Shown: positions 13,117 through 22,400, numbered from the stretch's first letter. The stretch: DNA of 30,214 nt from JAJTYI01 sp964420145 (GCA_964420145.1 CAYQRB010000009.1:1-30214), one strand, 5' to 3'. Notes: generated by a model not told the origin, from the letters alone. A program made the numbers and translations.

Positions 13117-14974
13117 CAAAAGTATTATAAAAATAATAACAACACGATTTAATACAGAAGAGGATATTAAATATAATTTTATATATTTAATAATTGTTCT
13201 ATTATTGATTTTTTTAGTATCGGGACTTTTTAATCTACAGATAGTTAAAGGCAGACAAAACCTATTGGCTTCAACAAGAACTAGTCAAAGTGTTTCTCTC
13301 GTTCTTCCTCCAAGAGGGTTGATTTATGACAGAAATGGAGAGTTACTTGCTTACAACACCCCTAGTTATTCTTTGTATATTGATAAAGATAAAGTTCCTG
13401 TAGACAGGGAACGAGAACTTATAGACAAGGTTGCAAAAATACTAGGACGAGATACTGAGGAGTTACTTAATACTTACAGAAAGGAAGTATACCAAACTAC
13501 AAACGAGAGGAAAGTAGGAGTAGTTACTGGAATAAATTCAGATAAATATTTCCAATTAGTAGAAAAGCTTTCAGATATGGAAGGAACCTACATAGAAAGT
13601 GAGTCGCTGAGGATGTATAAAGATGCACAATATTTCTCACATTTAGTAGGCTATATAGGAAAACCTACAGAAGATGAGCTAGGCGAGGGTGTTTATACGA
13701 TTTCTCAGGTTGGAAAAACTGGAGTAGAGAAAGTATATGATAATTATTTACGGGGAAAAGCGGGAAAGGAAGTAGTTCAAAGACAATATCTTGAAGATTT
13801 AGAAACTACTTTTCAGCAAGAACAAGTAGAAGATGGGGGAAATGTGTACTTAACAATTGATTCAAAATGGCAGAAAAAGCTTTTTGATATTATGCAGGCA
13901 GGTTTAGAAGAAACAGAAGCATTTGCATCTGCTGGAGTTGTGGTGAATAGTGATACAGGGGAAGTAAAAGCTCTTGTCAGCCTTCCAAGCTATGATAACA
14001 ATCTTTTTATCAACACAATTGGAAGTGATCAATATAATAAACTAATTAAAGATGACAAAACGCCTCTACTAAATCGTCCCATAGCGCTACAACTCCCATC
14101 AGGATCTGTTTTTAAGGTTGTTACTGCTACTACGGCGTTGGAAACCAATGTTGTAAATAAAGATACAATTATTAATTCAGAAGGATGTATGCAATTATCT
14201 GCAGGTATTGAGTTTTGTGAAGCAGATAGAAAGATTTTGGGAAACCTTACGATAAAATCTGCGCTAAGTAAGTCAAGTAATCTTTTCTTTTGTAGAGTAG
14301 CTATGAGGCTCAATAGCGATGCAGATGGAATTCGTTCTGTTTTAAATTATGCAGATCAATATGGTCTAGGGAAGAAGACGGGTATAGACCTTGTCGGAGA
14401 ACAGGTGGGAACACTACCATCACCAGAGTCGAAAAAAAGACTTTTAGGTGAGAATTGGTATGTTGGAGATGATTGTAATAGTGTGATTGGTCAGGGACTT
14501 TTGACTGTCACCCCAATACAGATGGTTGTTACTGCTTCTGCTATCAACAATGGGGGAAAGGTTCTAAAGCCCCATGTTTTAAGGAAAATAGAAGACCAAA
14601 ACAGGAAAACCGTGAAAGAGGTTAATAGCGAAGTATTGCGTGAACTGGATGTATCTAAAACTAACCTAGATATAATTAAAGAAGGAATGAGGATGGCCAC
14701 AAAAGAAGGAGGAAGTGGAAGTCAGTTGAGTAATCTACCAGGTAATATAATTATAAAAACTGGTTCTGCTGATGCTTCTGAAATAATCTCTGGAAAACGA
14801 TATACAGGAGCACATTCGTGGGTGATTGGTTGTTTTGAAGATCAAGGGGAAAACTATTGCTTTACTGTTATGCAACAGTGGGGAGGTAGAGGGTATAGAA
14901 CTGTTCCTATAATTAAAAAATTTATAAATTGTATACAAAAAGATTTTGCTCCTCAGTGTCAAGATATTTTATAG
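13100..14974 (+). CDS. mrdA: Penicillin-binding protein 2, class B transpeptidase
   Basis: A 624-residue peptidoglycan DD-transpeptidase of the elongasome. A membrane anchor at about residues 27-46 is followed by the dimerisation domain, with RGLIYDRNGELLAYNTPSYS near 72-91. Catalytic motifs are SVFK (Ser336-Lys339), SSN (392-394) and KTG (553-555, in IKTGSADAS). The GQG segment NSVIGQGLLTVTPIQM is also typical. It starts inside the end of mreD (17-bp overlap), so it belongs to the mre operon. rodA, the usual partner glycosyltransferase, is not adjacent; dprA follows instead. The presence of MreBCD and this enzyme means a peptidoglycan wall and lateral growth. Confidence 0.95.
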   Translation: MLSKYNKSIIKIITTRFNTEEDIKYNFIYLIIVLLLIFLVSGLFNLQIVKGRQNLLASTRTSQSVSLVLPPRGLIYDRNGELLAYNTPSYSLYIDKDKVPVDRERELIDKVAKILGRDTEELLNTYRKEVYQTTNERKVGVVTGINSDKYFQLVEKLSDMEGTYIESESLRMYKDAQYFSHLVGYIGKPTEDELGEGVYTISQVGKTGVEKVYDNYLRGKAGKEVVQRQYLEDLETTFQQEQVEDGGNVYLTIDSKWQKKLFDIMQAGLEETEAFASAGVVVNSDTGEVKALVSLPSYDNNLFINTIGSDQYNKLIKDDKTPLLNRPIALQLPSGSVFKVVTATTALETNVVNKDTIINSEGCMQLSAGIEFCEADRKILGNLTIKSALSKSSNLFFCRVAMRLNSDADGIRSVLNYADQYGLGKKTGIDLVGEQVGTLPSPESKKRLLGENWYVGDDCNSVIGQGLLTVTPIQMVVTASAINNGGKVLKPHVLRKIEDQNRKTVKEVNSEVLRELDVSKTNLDIIKEGMRMATKEGGSGSQLSNLPGNIIIKTGSADASEIISGKRYTGAHSWVIGCFEDQGENYCFTVMQQWGGRGYRTVPIIKKFINCIQKDFAPQCQDIL

Positions 14975-15006
14975 ATACCATAAATTTTCCAGAAATTTTA
15001 TTTATG

Positions 15007-15039
15007 CTTTGGTTTATATTTGGCTAATGATTACCAAAG
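15007..15039. repeat. Inverted repeat before dprA
   Basis: CTTTGGT (15007-15013) and ACCAAAG (15033-15039) form a perfect 7-bp inverted repeat with a 19-bp gap, ending three bases before the dprA ATG. A TGGCTAATGAT -10-like box (about 15021-15031) lies between the arms. It could be an operator or a hairpin over the start site; chance is not excluded. Confidence 0.35.
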
Positions 15040-15042
15040 TAA

Positions 15043-16113
15043 ATGTTAGATAAAGCTGAGAAAGAAGCTAGGTTTGCAATCTCTCATACAAACTTAAGTT
15101 TTCGGAATTTCTTAAAAATTCTAAAACAATATGGGAGTATTAAGAAGTTTCTTGATTCAGAAGATAGTTATATATTGCTGTATAAAAACCTTCGAAGTAG
15201 GAAACAAAAAAAGTCTTGGTCGCATGCTTATATTTGGGAACTAGCTCAAAACACACAAGATAGCTATATAGTCTATGGTGATGATGAATACCCTAATCTA
15301 TTACTGCAGACCCCTTATCCACCGATAGCTCTAGTTTATAGGGGAGATATTTCTTTGTTGGAAAATTCAAATCTTATAAGTATTGTGGGAACAAGAAAAC
15401 ATAGTTTGTATGGTGCTAGGGTCGTACAAGATATGGTTTCTAAACTTGCTCAGCATAATTTTGTTTTTATAAGTGGTATGGCGTTGGGGATTGATACGAT
15501 TGTACATAAGAGTGCACTTGAGGTATCTGCGAAAACAATTGCAGTTATACCCACCACCTTGGACAATCCATCTCCAAAATCAAATTATAAGTTATTTGAA
15601 GAGATTTCAGAAAAAGGACTTGTGATTAGTGAACCGAAATATAGATATATTTGGGATAAGTATCTCTATGCACAGAGAAACAGAATAATTGCGGGGCTTT
15701 CTCCGATTACATTAGTTATAGAGGCTCCTATAAAAAGTGGTGCATTAATTACTGCTAATTTGGCATTTGAGTATGACAGAGAGGTATATGCAGTTCCTGG
15801 AAACATTGATTCTGTGTATTCTCGAGGGTGTAATTTATTGATTAAAAATAATAAAGCGCAGTTATTTACTGATCTAAATGATATACTTCCCAAGCAATTA
15901 GTATTTCTAAAATCAACACAAACTACAAAAGATGATGATATTCCTGAAAATAAAATAATCGGGTTATTAAGAGTAGAGCCGTTAACATTTGATGATATTC
16001 TTAGCCAAGCGGAGATCAAAGCTGATTTATTAAAAGAAGTATTATTGGCATTGGAAATACAAGGATTAATTTGCTTAAATAACAATGGTAAGTATAATAT
16101 GAAATCAAATTAA
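15043..16113 (+). CDS. dprA: DNA processing protein DprA (Smf)
   Basis: A 356-residue Rossmann-like protein that loads RecA on incoming single-stranded DNA during natural transformation. The DprA core contains ISIVGTRKHSLYGARVVQDM (about 110-129), FISGMALGIDTIVHKSAL, the long RNRIIAGLSPITLVIEAPIK region, SGALITANLAFEYDREVYAV and PGNIDSVYSRGCNLLI. A C-terminal winged-helix-like part (about 300-350) reads IIGLLRVEPLTFDDILSQAE. Only six bases separate it from topA, a common pairing. Natural competence has been proposed widely for reduced-genome bacteria and this gene is consistent with it. Confidence 0.95.
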   Translation: MLDKAEKEARFAISHTNLSFRNFLKILKQYGSIKKFLDSEDSYILLYKNLRSRKQKKSWSHAYIWELAQNTQDSYIVYGDDEYPNLLLQTPYPPIALVYRGDISLLENSNLISIVGTRKHSLYGARVVQDMVSKLAQHNFVFISGMALGIDTIVHKSALEVSAKTIAVIPTTLDNPSPKSNYKLFEEISEKGLVISEPKYRYIWDKYLYAQRNRIIAGLSPITLVIEAPIKSGALITANLAFEYDREVYAVPGNIDSVYSRGCNLLIKNNKAQLFTDLNDILPKQLVFLKSTQTTKDDDIPENKIIGLLRVEPLTFDDILSQAEIKADLLKEVLLALEIQGLICLNNNGKYNMKSN

Positions 16114-16119
16114 AAAATT

Positions 16120-18363
16120 ATGAAATTAGTAGTAGTTGAGTCGCCTGCAAAGGCAAAAACAATAGAAAAGTATCTAGGAAAGGGCTATAAGGTTATGGCA
16201 TCCAAAGGACATGTGGTTGACTTGCCAAAATCATCACTAGGAATCGATGTAGAGAACAACTTTGAACCAGAATACATAGTAACAAACGAGAAATCATTAT
16301 CCGCCTTAAAAAAGGCATTTAAAGATTCTGATAGTTTAATTTTAGCTGTGGATAGTGACAGAGAAGGAGAAGCAATCGGATGGCATATTGCTCAGAAACT
16401 CGGAATGATTGATAAAAAGGGGAATTTAAAATCGAAAACAAAAGAGCTTAAACGGATTACATTCACAGAGATAACAAAAACAGCAATACAGGATTCTCTT
16501 AAAACACAACACGGAATTAACTATGATATGGTAGATGCACAGCAAGCCAGGAGGGTTCTAGACAGATTGGTTGGTTATAAACTTTCTCCTCTATTATGGC
16601 AGAAGATCCGTTATGGGTTATCAGCTGGTAGAGTACAGTCTGTAGCATTAAGATTAATTGTTGATAGAGAGGAAGAGAGGCTAGCCTTTAAGACTGATGA
16701 ATATTGGAATATCTTGGCATATCTGTCAGAAAAAGATAAAGATGCCAAAAACATACTTAAACTAATCGATTATAATCCTGATAAGACAGTAGAACAAAAT
16801 ACAAAAGGTTTATTTGAAGAGTTTTTACCATTTAAACTGGTTAAAGTAGATGGAAAATCTCCCAAGTTGACTAGTAGAGAGATTACGCAGGCCTCTATAG
16901 AGAAACTGCTAAATAAAAGATGGATAATCAAGGATATTTCTAAACAAACATCAACACGAAAACCAAAACCACCTTTTATCACAAGTACACTACAACAAAC
17001 TGTTGTAAATAGATTTGGTTATAGTGCTAAACAGACTATGAAGTTGGCACAGGACTTATATGAGGCTGGCCTAATTACTTATATGAGAACAGACTCTTTG
17101 CACATATCTGACCAGGCTATTGAGGCGATTCGGACATTTGTAACAAAAAGATATGGAAAGGAAAATTTATTTGAAAATACTAGAACTTTTAAGACTAAAT
17201 CTAAACTGAGCCAAGAAGCTCACGAGGCAATTAGACCATCGGATATTGGGAAATCTGTTGAAGATATTCCTTTTAGTGATAAACATAAAAAAGTTTATGA
17301 GCTAATATGGCAAAGGACTGTTGCTACACAGATGATTGATGCAACTATAGAATCAGCTAAAGTAATAATAGAAGTTGAAAACTATTTATTTCATTTGATT
17401 GGGCAACGGTTGATATCAATGGGATATTTGACAGTTTACCCAGAGAAGTTTACGGAAGTGGAGTTACCAGAACTTAAAATAGGACAAGAATTATTTTTAA
17501 ATACCTTGTGTGCAGAACAGAAGTTTACAGAACCTCCTGCTAGGTATACAGAAGCAAGCTTAATCAAAGCACTTGAGGGTTATGGGATTGGTAGACCATC
17601 TACTTATGCACCGATTATTTCTACAATAACAACGAGAAATTATATAGAGAAGGATGGAAGAAGTTTAGTACCAACAGATACTGGAATAGTTGTGATTAAC
17701 CTTCTTAAAAAGCACTTTACCGAAATAGTTGATATGAACTTTACTGCAAGTATAGAAAACAAACTTGATCTAATAGCACAGGGTAAACAAGACTGGGTTG
17801 CCACTATACGAGAGTTTTATCTCCCATTTGAACAAAATTTAGAAGAAAAACGAGGACAGATAAAAAAAGAGGATTATACGGTCTTAGCCCAAAGTGAGGA
17901 GGTATGTCCTGAGTGTGGAAAGAAGATGATTGTTAAACTTGGTAGGTATGGGAAGTTTTATAGTTGTGTAGATTTTCCTAAATGTAAGGGGATGAAATCT
18001 TTTGAAGATGATAAATCTAAAGATATTGATACGAAGTCTCAAGAGTTTCTGGAAAAATATAAAACTGCTCCTCTTACTGAAGATGGTAGAGACTATCTCT
18101 TAAAGAAGGGTAGATATGGTTACTTCTGGGCACATCCTGATTATCCAAAAGTAAAGGATGCACAACCATTGGAGTTCTCTAAGAAGATCTTTACACAGAT
18201 TTATGGGAAACCACCAAAGGCAAAAGATGGTAAAACAATGGTTTTGCGTAGAGGAAGATTTGGTGAATTCTGGGCTCATCCCAAATATCCCAAAACAAAA
18301 GATGTCTTGCGTATAAATACCAAAGAGTTAAAAGAGAGAAAAAGTAATTTAGATTTACTTTAA
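16120..18363 (+). CDS. topA: DNA topoisomerase I (type IA)
   Basis: A 747-residue enzyme that relaxes negative supercoils. The Toprim domain is at the N-terminus (VVESPAKAKTIEKYLG, residues 4-19, and DSDREGEAIGWHIA). The catalytic tyrosine is Tyr321 in GLITYMRTDS, and GIGRPSTYAPIIS is the conserved domain-IV segment. The C-terminus has one Cys4 zinc ribbon (CPECGKKM...YSCVDFPKCKG), then two cysteine-free repeats of the same fold (RGYGYFWAHPDYPKVKD type at about 675-695 and 715-735), where both Cys pairs have been replaced. It lies six bases after dprA with no Shine-Dalgarno. Confidence 0.97.
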   Translation: MKLVVVESPAKAKTIEKYLGKGYKVMASKGHVVDLPKSSLGIDVENNFEPEYIVTNEKSLSALKKAFKDSDSLILAVDSDREGEAIGWHIAQKLGMIDKKGNLKSKTKELKRITFTEITKTAIQDSLKTQHGINYDMVDAQQARRVLDRLVGYKLSPLLWQKIRYGLSAGRVQSVALRLIVDREEERLAFKTDEYWNILAYLSEKDKDAKNILKLIDYNPDKTVEQNTKGLFEEFLPFKLVKVDGKSPKLTSREITQASIEKLLNKRWIIKDISKQTSTRKPKPPFITSTLQQTVVNRFGYSAKQTMKLAQDLYEAGLITYMRTDSLHISDQAIEAIRTFVTKRYGKENLFENTRTFKTKSKLSQEAHEAIRPSDIGKSVEDIPFSDKHKKVYELIWQRTVATQMIDATIESAKVIIEVENYLFHLIGQRLISMGYLTVYPEKFTEVELPELKIGQELFLNTLCAEQKFTEPPARYTEASLIKALEGYGIGRPSTYAPIISTITTRNYIEKDGRSLVPTDTGIVVINLLKKHFTEIVDMNFTASIENKLDLIAQGKQDWVATIREFYLPFEQNLEEKRGQIKKEDYTVLAQSEEVCPECGKKMIVKLGRYGKFYSCVDFPKCKGMKSFEDDKSKDIDTKSQEFLEKYKTAPLTEDGRDYLLKKGRYGYFWAHPDYPKVKDAQPLEFSKKIFTQIYGKPPKAKDGKTMVLRRGRFGEFWAHPKYPKTKDVLRINTKELKERKSNLDLL

Positions 18364-18460
18364 TAGAAATGGTGTATTTCGATGGTGTTTTAATGTGTTA
18401 ATTGTGTTAACGGTTGCAATAGGTTTTAGAATTTACAATTTTTATCCGAATAGATAGTTG

Positions 18461-18469
18461 TGTTATAAT
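18461..18469 (+). promoter_or_regulatory. Extended -10 promoter of rpsB
   Basis: TGTTATAAT: perfect TATAAT (18464-18469) preceded by the TGN extension. The sequence 17 bp upstream (TTTATC, 18441-18446) is a weak -35. Predicted RNA start is near 18476. Confidence 0.7.
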
Positions 18470-18485
18470 AACAAAATAATTCGCA

Positions 18486-18571
18486 CACCCTAATTTAATC
18501 GAAATTCTCTTTGTTTTGTGAAAACAAAATCTTATGGGTGGAGGCATAAAAGAGAATGTTTATTTATATCA
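18486..18571 (+). promoter_or_regulatory. Structured 5' leader of rpsB, pseudoknot-capable
   Basis: Three pairings can be read. A local hairpin joins 18510-18517 with 18521-18528 (eight pairs, loop GTG). CACCC (18486-18490) can pair with GGGTG (18536-18540). ATTCTCTTT (18504-18512) can pair with AAAGAGAAT (18549-18557). The last two cross each other, making a pseudoknot. They lie between promoter and start codon, where S2 feedback control occurs in other bacteria. A GGAGG (18540-18544) is sequestered near the second pairing. Confidence 0.55.
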
Positions 18572-18575
18572 ATGA
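18534..18575 (+). CDS. Possible 13-codon upstream ORF overlapping the rpsB start
   Basis: ATG 18534 opens MGGGIKENVYLYQ and stops at TGA 18573-18575. Its stop overlaps the rpsB start codon as ATGA, the same coupling used by several real gene pairs here. The frame passes through both downstream arms of the leader structure. It has no Shine-Dalgarno of its own and may be chance; if translated it would be a leader peptide. Confidence 0.25.
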   Translation: MGGGIKENVYLYQ

Positions 18576-19537
18576 CCAATACGCCAACAACTAAAGAAGC
18601 AGTTAGCACGGCTTCTACTTCTCTTAAAGTGGATATATCAGACTTTTTAAAAGCTGGTGTACAGTTCGGACACGAAACCAAAAGGTGGAATCCCAAAATG
18701 CAAAAGTATATTTTTGCGGAAAAAAACAATATTCATATTATTGATATTTCCAAATCTGTCGAAATGTTACAAGTCGCGGTTGATGCCTTAAGTAAAATTG
18801 CAACAACCGGAGATATTTTATTTATAGGAACCAAAAGACAAGCAAGTGATATCGTAAAACAGGAAGCGATTAGATCTGGTTCGTTTTATATCATAAATCG
18901 TTGGCCAGGAGGACTTTTAACAAACTTTGAACAAATAAAACAAAGCCTTAAGAGATTTAACTCTCTTGAAACTGAATTTCAAACCGGAGTGGAGGGTCGA
19001 ACCAAATTTGAAGTTTCTAATATGAAGAAGGAGTGGGTAAAGCTAAACCGTCTCTATGAAGGTATTAAAACAATGAATAGTTATCCAAAAGCTGTGGTAG
19101 TGGTAGACATTAATTATGAACGCAATGTTATTACAGAAGCTAAAAAGTTGGGAATTCCTGTTTTTGCTATAGTGGATACCAATACAGATCCTGACTTAGT
19201 GGACTATCCTGTGCCCGGAAACGATGATGCTATAAGCTCGCTAAAACTTCTAGTAGGATATTTTGCCAATGCCGTCCTAGTAGGAAACAAAGGAAAAGGG
19301 ATAAAACACGAATTTGTTGATTATTCTAAATTTGAAGTTAAAATTTTAAAAGTAGAAGAGAAGAAAGAAGAGTTAGTAGAAGTAGGGGAAGCACCTAAGG
19401 TCCCTGTTATTGAAGCACCAAGGATGGCTAAGTCGACAAAGGGTGATACAAAAGGGATTTTAGAAAATATTCAAAAGCAGAGAGAACGCAAGCTTCAAGC
19501 AAAGGCATCTGAGGAACGAAAATCACAAGAAAAATAA
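18572..19537 (+). CDS. rpsB: 30S ribosomal protein uS2
   Basis: A 321-residue protein from ATG 18572 (MTNTPTTKEAV). An upstream in-frame GTG at 18518 would add 18 residues of leader sequence without family similarity, so it is rejected. Core motifs: FLKAGVQFGHETKRWNPKM, IHIIDISKSVEMLQVAVDAL, FIGTKRQASDIVKQEA, NRWPGGLLTNFEQIKQSL and VDTNTDPDLVDYPVPGNDDA. A charged tail of about 70 residues, ending in KQRERKLQAKASEERKSQEK, follows the core and makes it longer than the usual 240-260. First gene of rpsB-tsf. Confidence 0.96.
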   Translation: MTNTPTTKEAVSTASTSLKVDISDFLKAGVQFGHETKRWNPKMQKYIFAEKNNIHIIDISKSVEMLQVAVDALSKIATTGDILFIGTKRQASDIVKQEAIRSGSFYIINRWPGGLLTNFEQIKQSLKRFNSLETEFQTGVEGRTKFEVSNMKKEWVKLNRLYEGIKTMNSYPKAVVVVDINYERNVITEAKKLGIPVFAIVDTNTDPDLVDYPVPGNDDAISSLKLLVGYFANAVLVGNKGKGIKHEFVDYSKFEVKILKVEEKKEELVEVGEAPKVPVIEAPRMAKSTKGDTKGILENIQKQRERKLQAKASEERKSQEK

Positions 19538-19561
19538 TATTTTATATATTAACGAAAAAAG

Positions 19562-20176
19562 ATGGCAACAAAACTAGAACAAATAAAAGAACTTAGAAAC
19601 TTAACGGGTGCGGGGATCAACAGTATCAATGAAGCCCTTGAACATAGTAAAGGAGATATAGATAAAGCCGTATTATATTTGAGAGAGAAAGGGATTTCTA
19701 AGGCAACTAAAAGATCTGATAAAACAGCAGCCAATGGATTTATTGCACATTATATACACGGAGATGGTAATCTAGGTGTTTTAGTTGAAGTTAACTCTGA
19801 AACAGATTTTGCTTCCAGAAATGAGAAATTTCGTGAATTAGCATTTTCTCTTGCCTTGCATATCGCAGCAGTAGCACCTGAGTACATAAGTATAGAAGAT
19901 ATCCCAGGTGATGTTTTAGACAGAGAGAAAGAGCTAGCAAAAAAATCAATCCCGGGTAATAAACCAGAAGAAATTCTAAATAAAATTGTAGAAGGAAGAC
20001 TACAAAAGTTTTATGAGGAAACAGTATTGCTAGAGCAGGTATATGTAAAAGATGAATCGAAAAAGATCAAAGATTTAATTAACGATGCGGTTTCGGCAAT
20101 TGGAGAGAAAATAGAAATTAGCAAATTCTGTAGAATTAAAATTAATACACAAGGTTCTGTCTGTGGCGTAAATTGA
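19562..20176 (+). CDS. tsf: Translation elongation factor Ts
   Basis: A 204-residue short-form EF-Ts, the nucleotide-exchange factor of EF-Tu. The UBA-like N-terminal domain (IKELRNLTGAGINSINEALE) is followed by the core with signature TDFASRNEKF (81-90) and a single core subdomain, as in Thermus- and organelle-type factors. It follows rpsB by 24 bp. The usual next gene, pyrH, is absent; frr follows after 70 bp. Confidence 0.95.
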   Translation: MATKLEQIKELRNLTGAGINSINEALEHSKGDIDKAVLYLREKGISKATKRSDKTAANGFIAHYIHGDGNLGVLVEVNSETDFASRNEKFRELAFSLALHIAAVAPEYISIEDIPGDVLDREKELAKKSIPGNKPEEILNKIVEGRLQKFYEETVLLEQVYVKDESKKIKDLINDAVSAIGEKIEISKFCRIKINTQGSVCGVN

Positions 20177-20211
20177 GCCTTTGGGTACTCTGGATAGTTT
20201 GGGTAATATCG

Positions 20212-20220
20212 TGCTATGAT
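20212..20220 (+). promoter_or_regulatory. Possible extended -10 promoter of frr
   Basis: TGCTATGAT, a TGN-extended -10 (TATGAT 20215-20220) 26 bp before the frr ATG, in the 70-bp gap after tsf. No -35 at 17 bp. Confidence 0.45.
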
Positions 20221-20246
20221 ATCAAATAGTCTTTTATTTCTATTAT

Positions 20247-20801
20247 ATGAAAATTACTCTAGAACAAGCAGGAAAAAGGTTTACTGAAGTAGAGGAACAT
20301 CTACTCAAAGATTTATCATCAATTCGTGCTGGAAGAGCTAATCCTAAACTTGTGGAAGATATAGAGGCAGAGGTTTATGGTCAACGAATGCCAATTAAAC
20401 AGCTCGCTAATGTTACAGTTGTTGATCCCACACTTTTACTAGTACAACCTTGGGATAAGACCACCTTAACAGAAATAAAAAAAGCGATTGAATCTGCTGA
20501 GATAGGTATCAATCCCATAGGAGATGGAGATAATCTGCGTTTACCAATTCCCTCTCTTACAGAAGAAAGAAGACAAGAGTATGTCAAGATTATGAAATTA
20601 AAAGTAGAGGAATCTAAAATTACTATACGACAGATACGAAAAGAAATACTAATTGGACTTGAAGCACAAAAGAAAGACAAAATAATTTCGGAAGATGATT
20701 TTAATACTAAAGAAAAGCAATTACAAAAAGAAGTTGACAGATATAATGAAAGGCTTGATTCAATTGCTTCTGAAAAAGAAAAAGAGCTAATATCAGTTTA
20801 A
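20247..20801 (+). CDS. frr: Ribosome recycling factor
   Basis: A 184-residue factor that, with EF-G, splits the post-termination ribosome. Family features: LKDLSSIRAGRANPKLVEDI near residues 20-39, YGQRMPIKQLANVTVVDP, LLVQPWDKTTLTEIKKAIE, IGINPIGDGDNLRLPIPSLT and TEERRQEYVKIMKLKVEESK. Normal length. It lies six bases before rseP. In most bacteria pyrH precedes and uppS-cdsA-dxr follow; both are missing here. Confidence 0.96.
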   Translation: MKITLEQAGKRFTEVEEHLLKDLSSIRAGRANPKLVEDIEAEVYGQRMPIKQLANVTVVDPTLLLVQPWDKTTLTEIKKAIESAEIGINPIGDGDNLRLPIPSLTEERRQEYVKIMKLKVEESKITIRQIRKEILIGLEAQKKDKIISEDDFNTKEKQLQKEVDRYNERLDSIASEKEKELISV

Positions 20802-20807
20802 GAAATT

Positions 20808-22400
20808 ATGGATTATCTTGTTACAATAGTCTTAACTATTTTAATCTTCGGAGTACTTGTATTTGTACATGAACTTGGGCATTTTCTTGTAGCTTTGCGT
20901 GCCGGAGTTTATGTAGAGGAGTTTGCATTTGGTTTTGGTCCCAAGCTATTTTCTAAAAAATATAAAAATGTTACATATAGAATTAACCTTATTCCGTTAG
21001 GCGGATATGTGAAAATGCTCGGTGATATGGATGGGTCAAGTTTTCGGCGTTATGATTCTAAACCACTTACAAAATCAGAGAAGACTACGATAGATAATAT
21101 TCTCAAGAAACGGGATTTACATAAAAAAGATAGTGATTACCGGCAGTTAGTTAATTTTATAGAAGACCCAAAGAGTAAATTATCAGAGAAAGAACTTATA
21201 CTTCTTGAGAGATATCTTGTAGATGAATTTATACCCAATCATCCTCAGAATTTTGATAATAAAAGTTTTTCACAAAGGCTTATGATTTTGTTAGCGGGGG
21301 TTTTTATGAATTTTGTTTTAGGTTCTGTATTGTTTTATATTATGTTTATGTTCACAAATTTCACTGTGGATATGACCAAAATTGGAAACCCTCGATTTTT
21401 TGGAGCACAAACTTCTAATCCGCCCGTACTTTTTCAGGTTTATAGAGAAGAATACCGTGATTATGAGGGTTCATTAATCATAAGTTATGATAATCAAAAT
21501 ATCACAAGTATGGAGCTTTTCGATACCTTACTTGCTAAAAACTATAACCAAAAAACACCAGTAGAGATACAAAATGCCAATGGCATAACTCAAACGGAGA
21601 TGATATTATCAGGAGATGGTTTGTTTACTAATTTTGATAGTGAAGTTAGGGATAGGATTTTGTTACTAAATGTTGCAGAGGACTCCGCAGCTAAAGAAGC
21701 TGGGTTATCTTCGGGGTCTGTCCTTTTAGCTTTTGATGGGATAGAACTCAAAGATACAGATCAATTCAGAAAACTTTTGAGTGAGAATAGGGGAAAAACA
21801 GTAGAGTTCCTTTATATTGATTTAGATGGGAGTACCAAAACAACACTTGTTGATCTCCCAAATTCCCCTGATAATGAGCCTATTCTTGGGGCAGTTCCAG
21901 TTTTGAATTCGGCTTATTACCAAAATGCATTAAGAATTTATTACGGTGGTAATAAATGGGCTAGTGGATTTTTACATTCCTCTAACTTGCTTTTATATAA
22001 TACTAGTGCTTTTAGTAAGTTTATTGGTGATGCATTTAGGCAAAAAAGTATAGAGCCAGTTTCTTCACAAGTGAATAGTATTGTCGCTGTTGTAGATATT
22101 ACATTTACTTTTGTGAAAGGTGATAACTTTATTAGTATTTTGAATCTAGTAGCTATGTTAAGTGTGATATTATCATTTATGAATATTCTTCCAATACCAC
22201 TGTTTGATGGGGGACATATACTTTTTTTATTTATCGAAAAAATTAGAGGGAAGAAAATCTCGACCACTACACAGAACCGTATTGGTCAAGTATTTTTTGT
22301 GTTGTTGATAATACTAACCTTACTTATAGTATATAAGGATGTAGTACAGTTTGAATGGCCACGAAGAATAAGTGATAAGGTTTTGGGTATTATTAAGTGA
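20808..22400 (+). CDS. rseP: RIP metalloprotease RseP (site-2 protease)
   Basis: A 530-residue intramembrane zinc protease. HELGH (21-25) is in the first membrane helix, and NILPIPLFDGGHILF near the C-terminus supplies the second catalytic motif. GYVKMLGD (66-73) is the membrane-associated loop. A PDZ domain occupies roughly residues 275-340 (AKEAGLSSGSVLLAFDGIEL). Compared with usual RseP proteins (about 350-450 residues), there is a charged, probably helical insertion of about 75 residues at 74-150 between the loop and the second helix (SFSQRLMILLAGVFMNFVLG). It follows frr by six bases with no Shine-Dalgarno. The substrate is not shown. Confidence 0.93.
   Translation: MDYLVTIVLTILIFGVLVFVHELGHFLVALRAGVYVEEFAFGFGPKLFSKKYKNVTYRINLIPLGGYVKMLGDMDGSSFRRYDSKPLTKSEKTTIDNILKKRDLHKKDSDYRQLVNFIEDPKSKLSEKELILLERYLVDEFIPNHPQNFDNKSFSQRLMILLAGVFMNFVLGSVLFYIMFMFTNFTVDMTKIGNPRFFGAQTSNPPVLFQVYREEYRDYEGSLIISYDNQNITSMELFDTLLAKNYNQKTPVEIQNANGITQTEMILSGDGLFTNFDSEVRDRILLLNVAEDSAAKEAGLSSGSVLLAFDGIELKDTDQFRKLLSENRGKTVEFLYIDLDGSTKTTLVDLPNSPDNEPILGAVPVLNSAYYQNALRIYYGGNKWASGFLHSSNLLLYNTSAFSKFIGDAFRQKSIEPVSSQVNSIVAVVDITFTFVKGDNFISILNLVAMLSVILSFMNILPIPLFDGGHILFLFIEKIRGKKISTTTQNRIGQVFFVLLIILTLLIVYKDVVQFEWPRRISDKVLGIIK

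Noticed and set aside
18518..18571. GTG 18518 as the rpsB start
   Set aside because: It adds 18 residues unlike uS2 and would place the start inside the leader hairpin loop; ATG 18572 begins at the expected family N-terminus.
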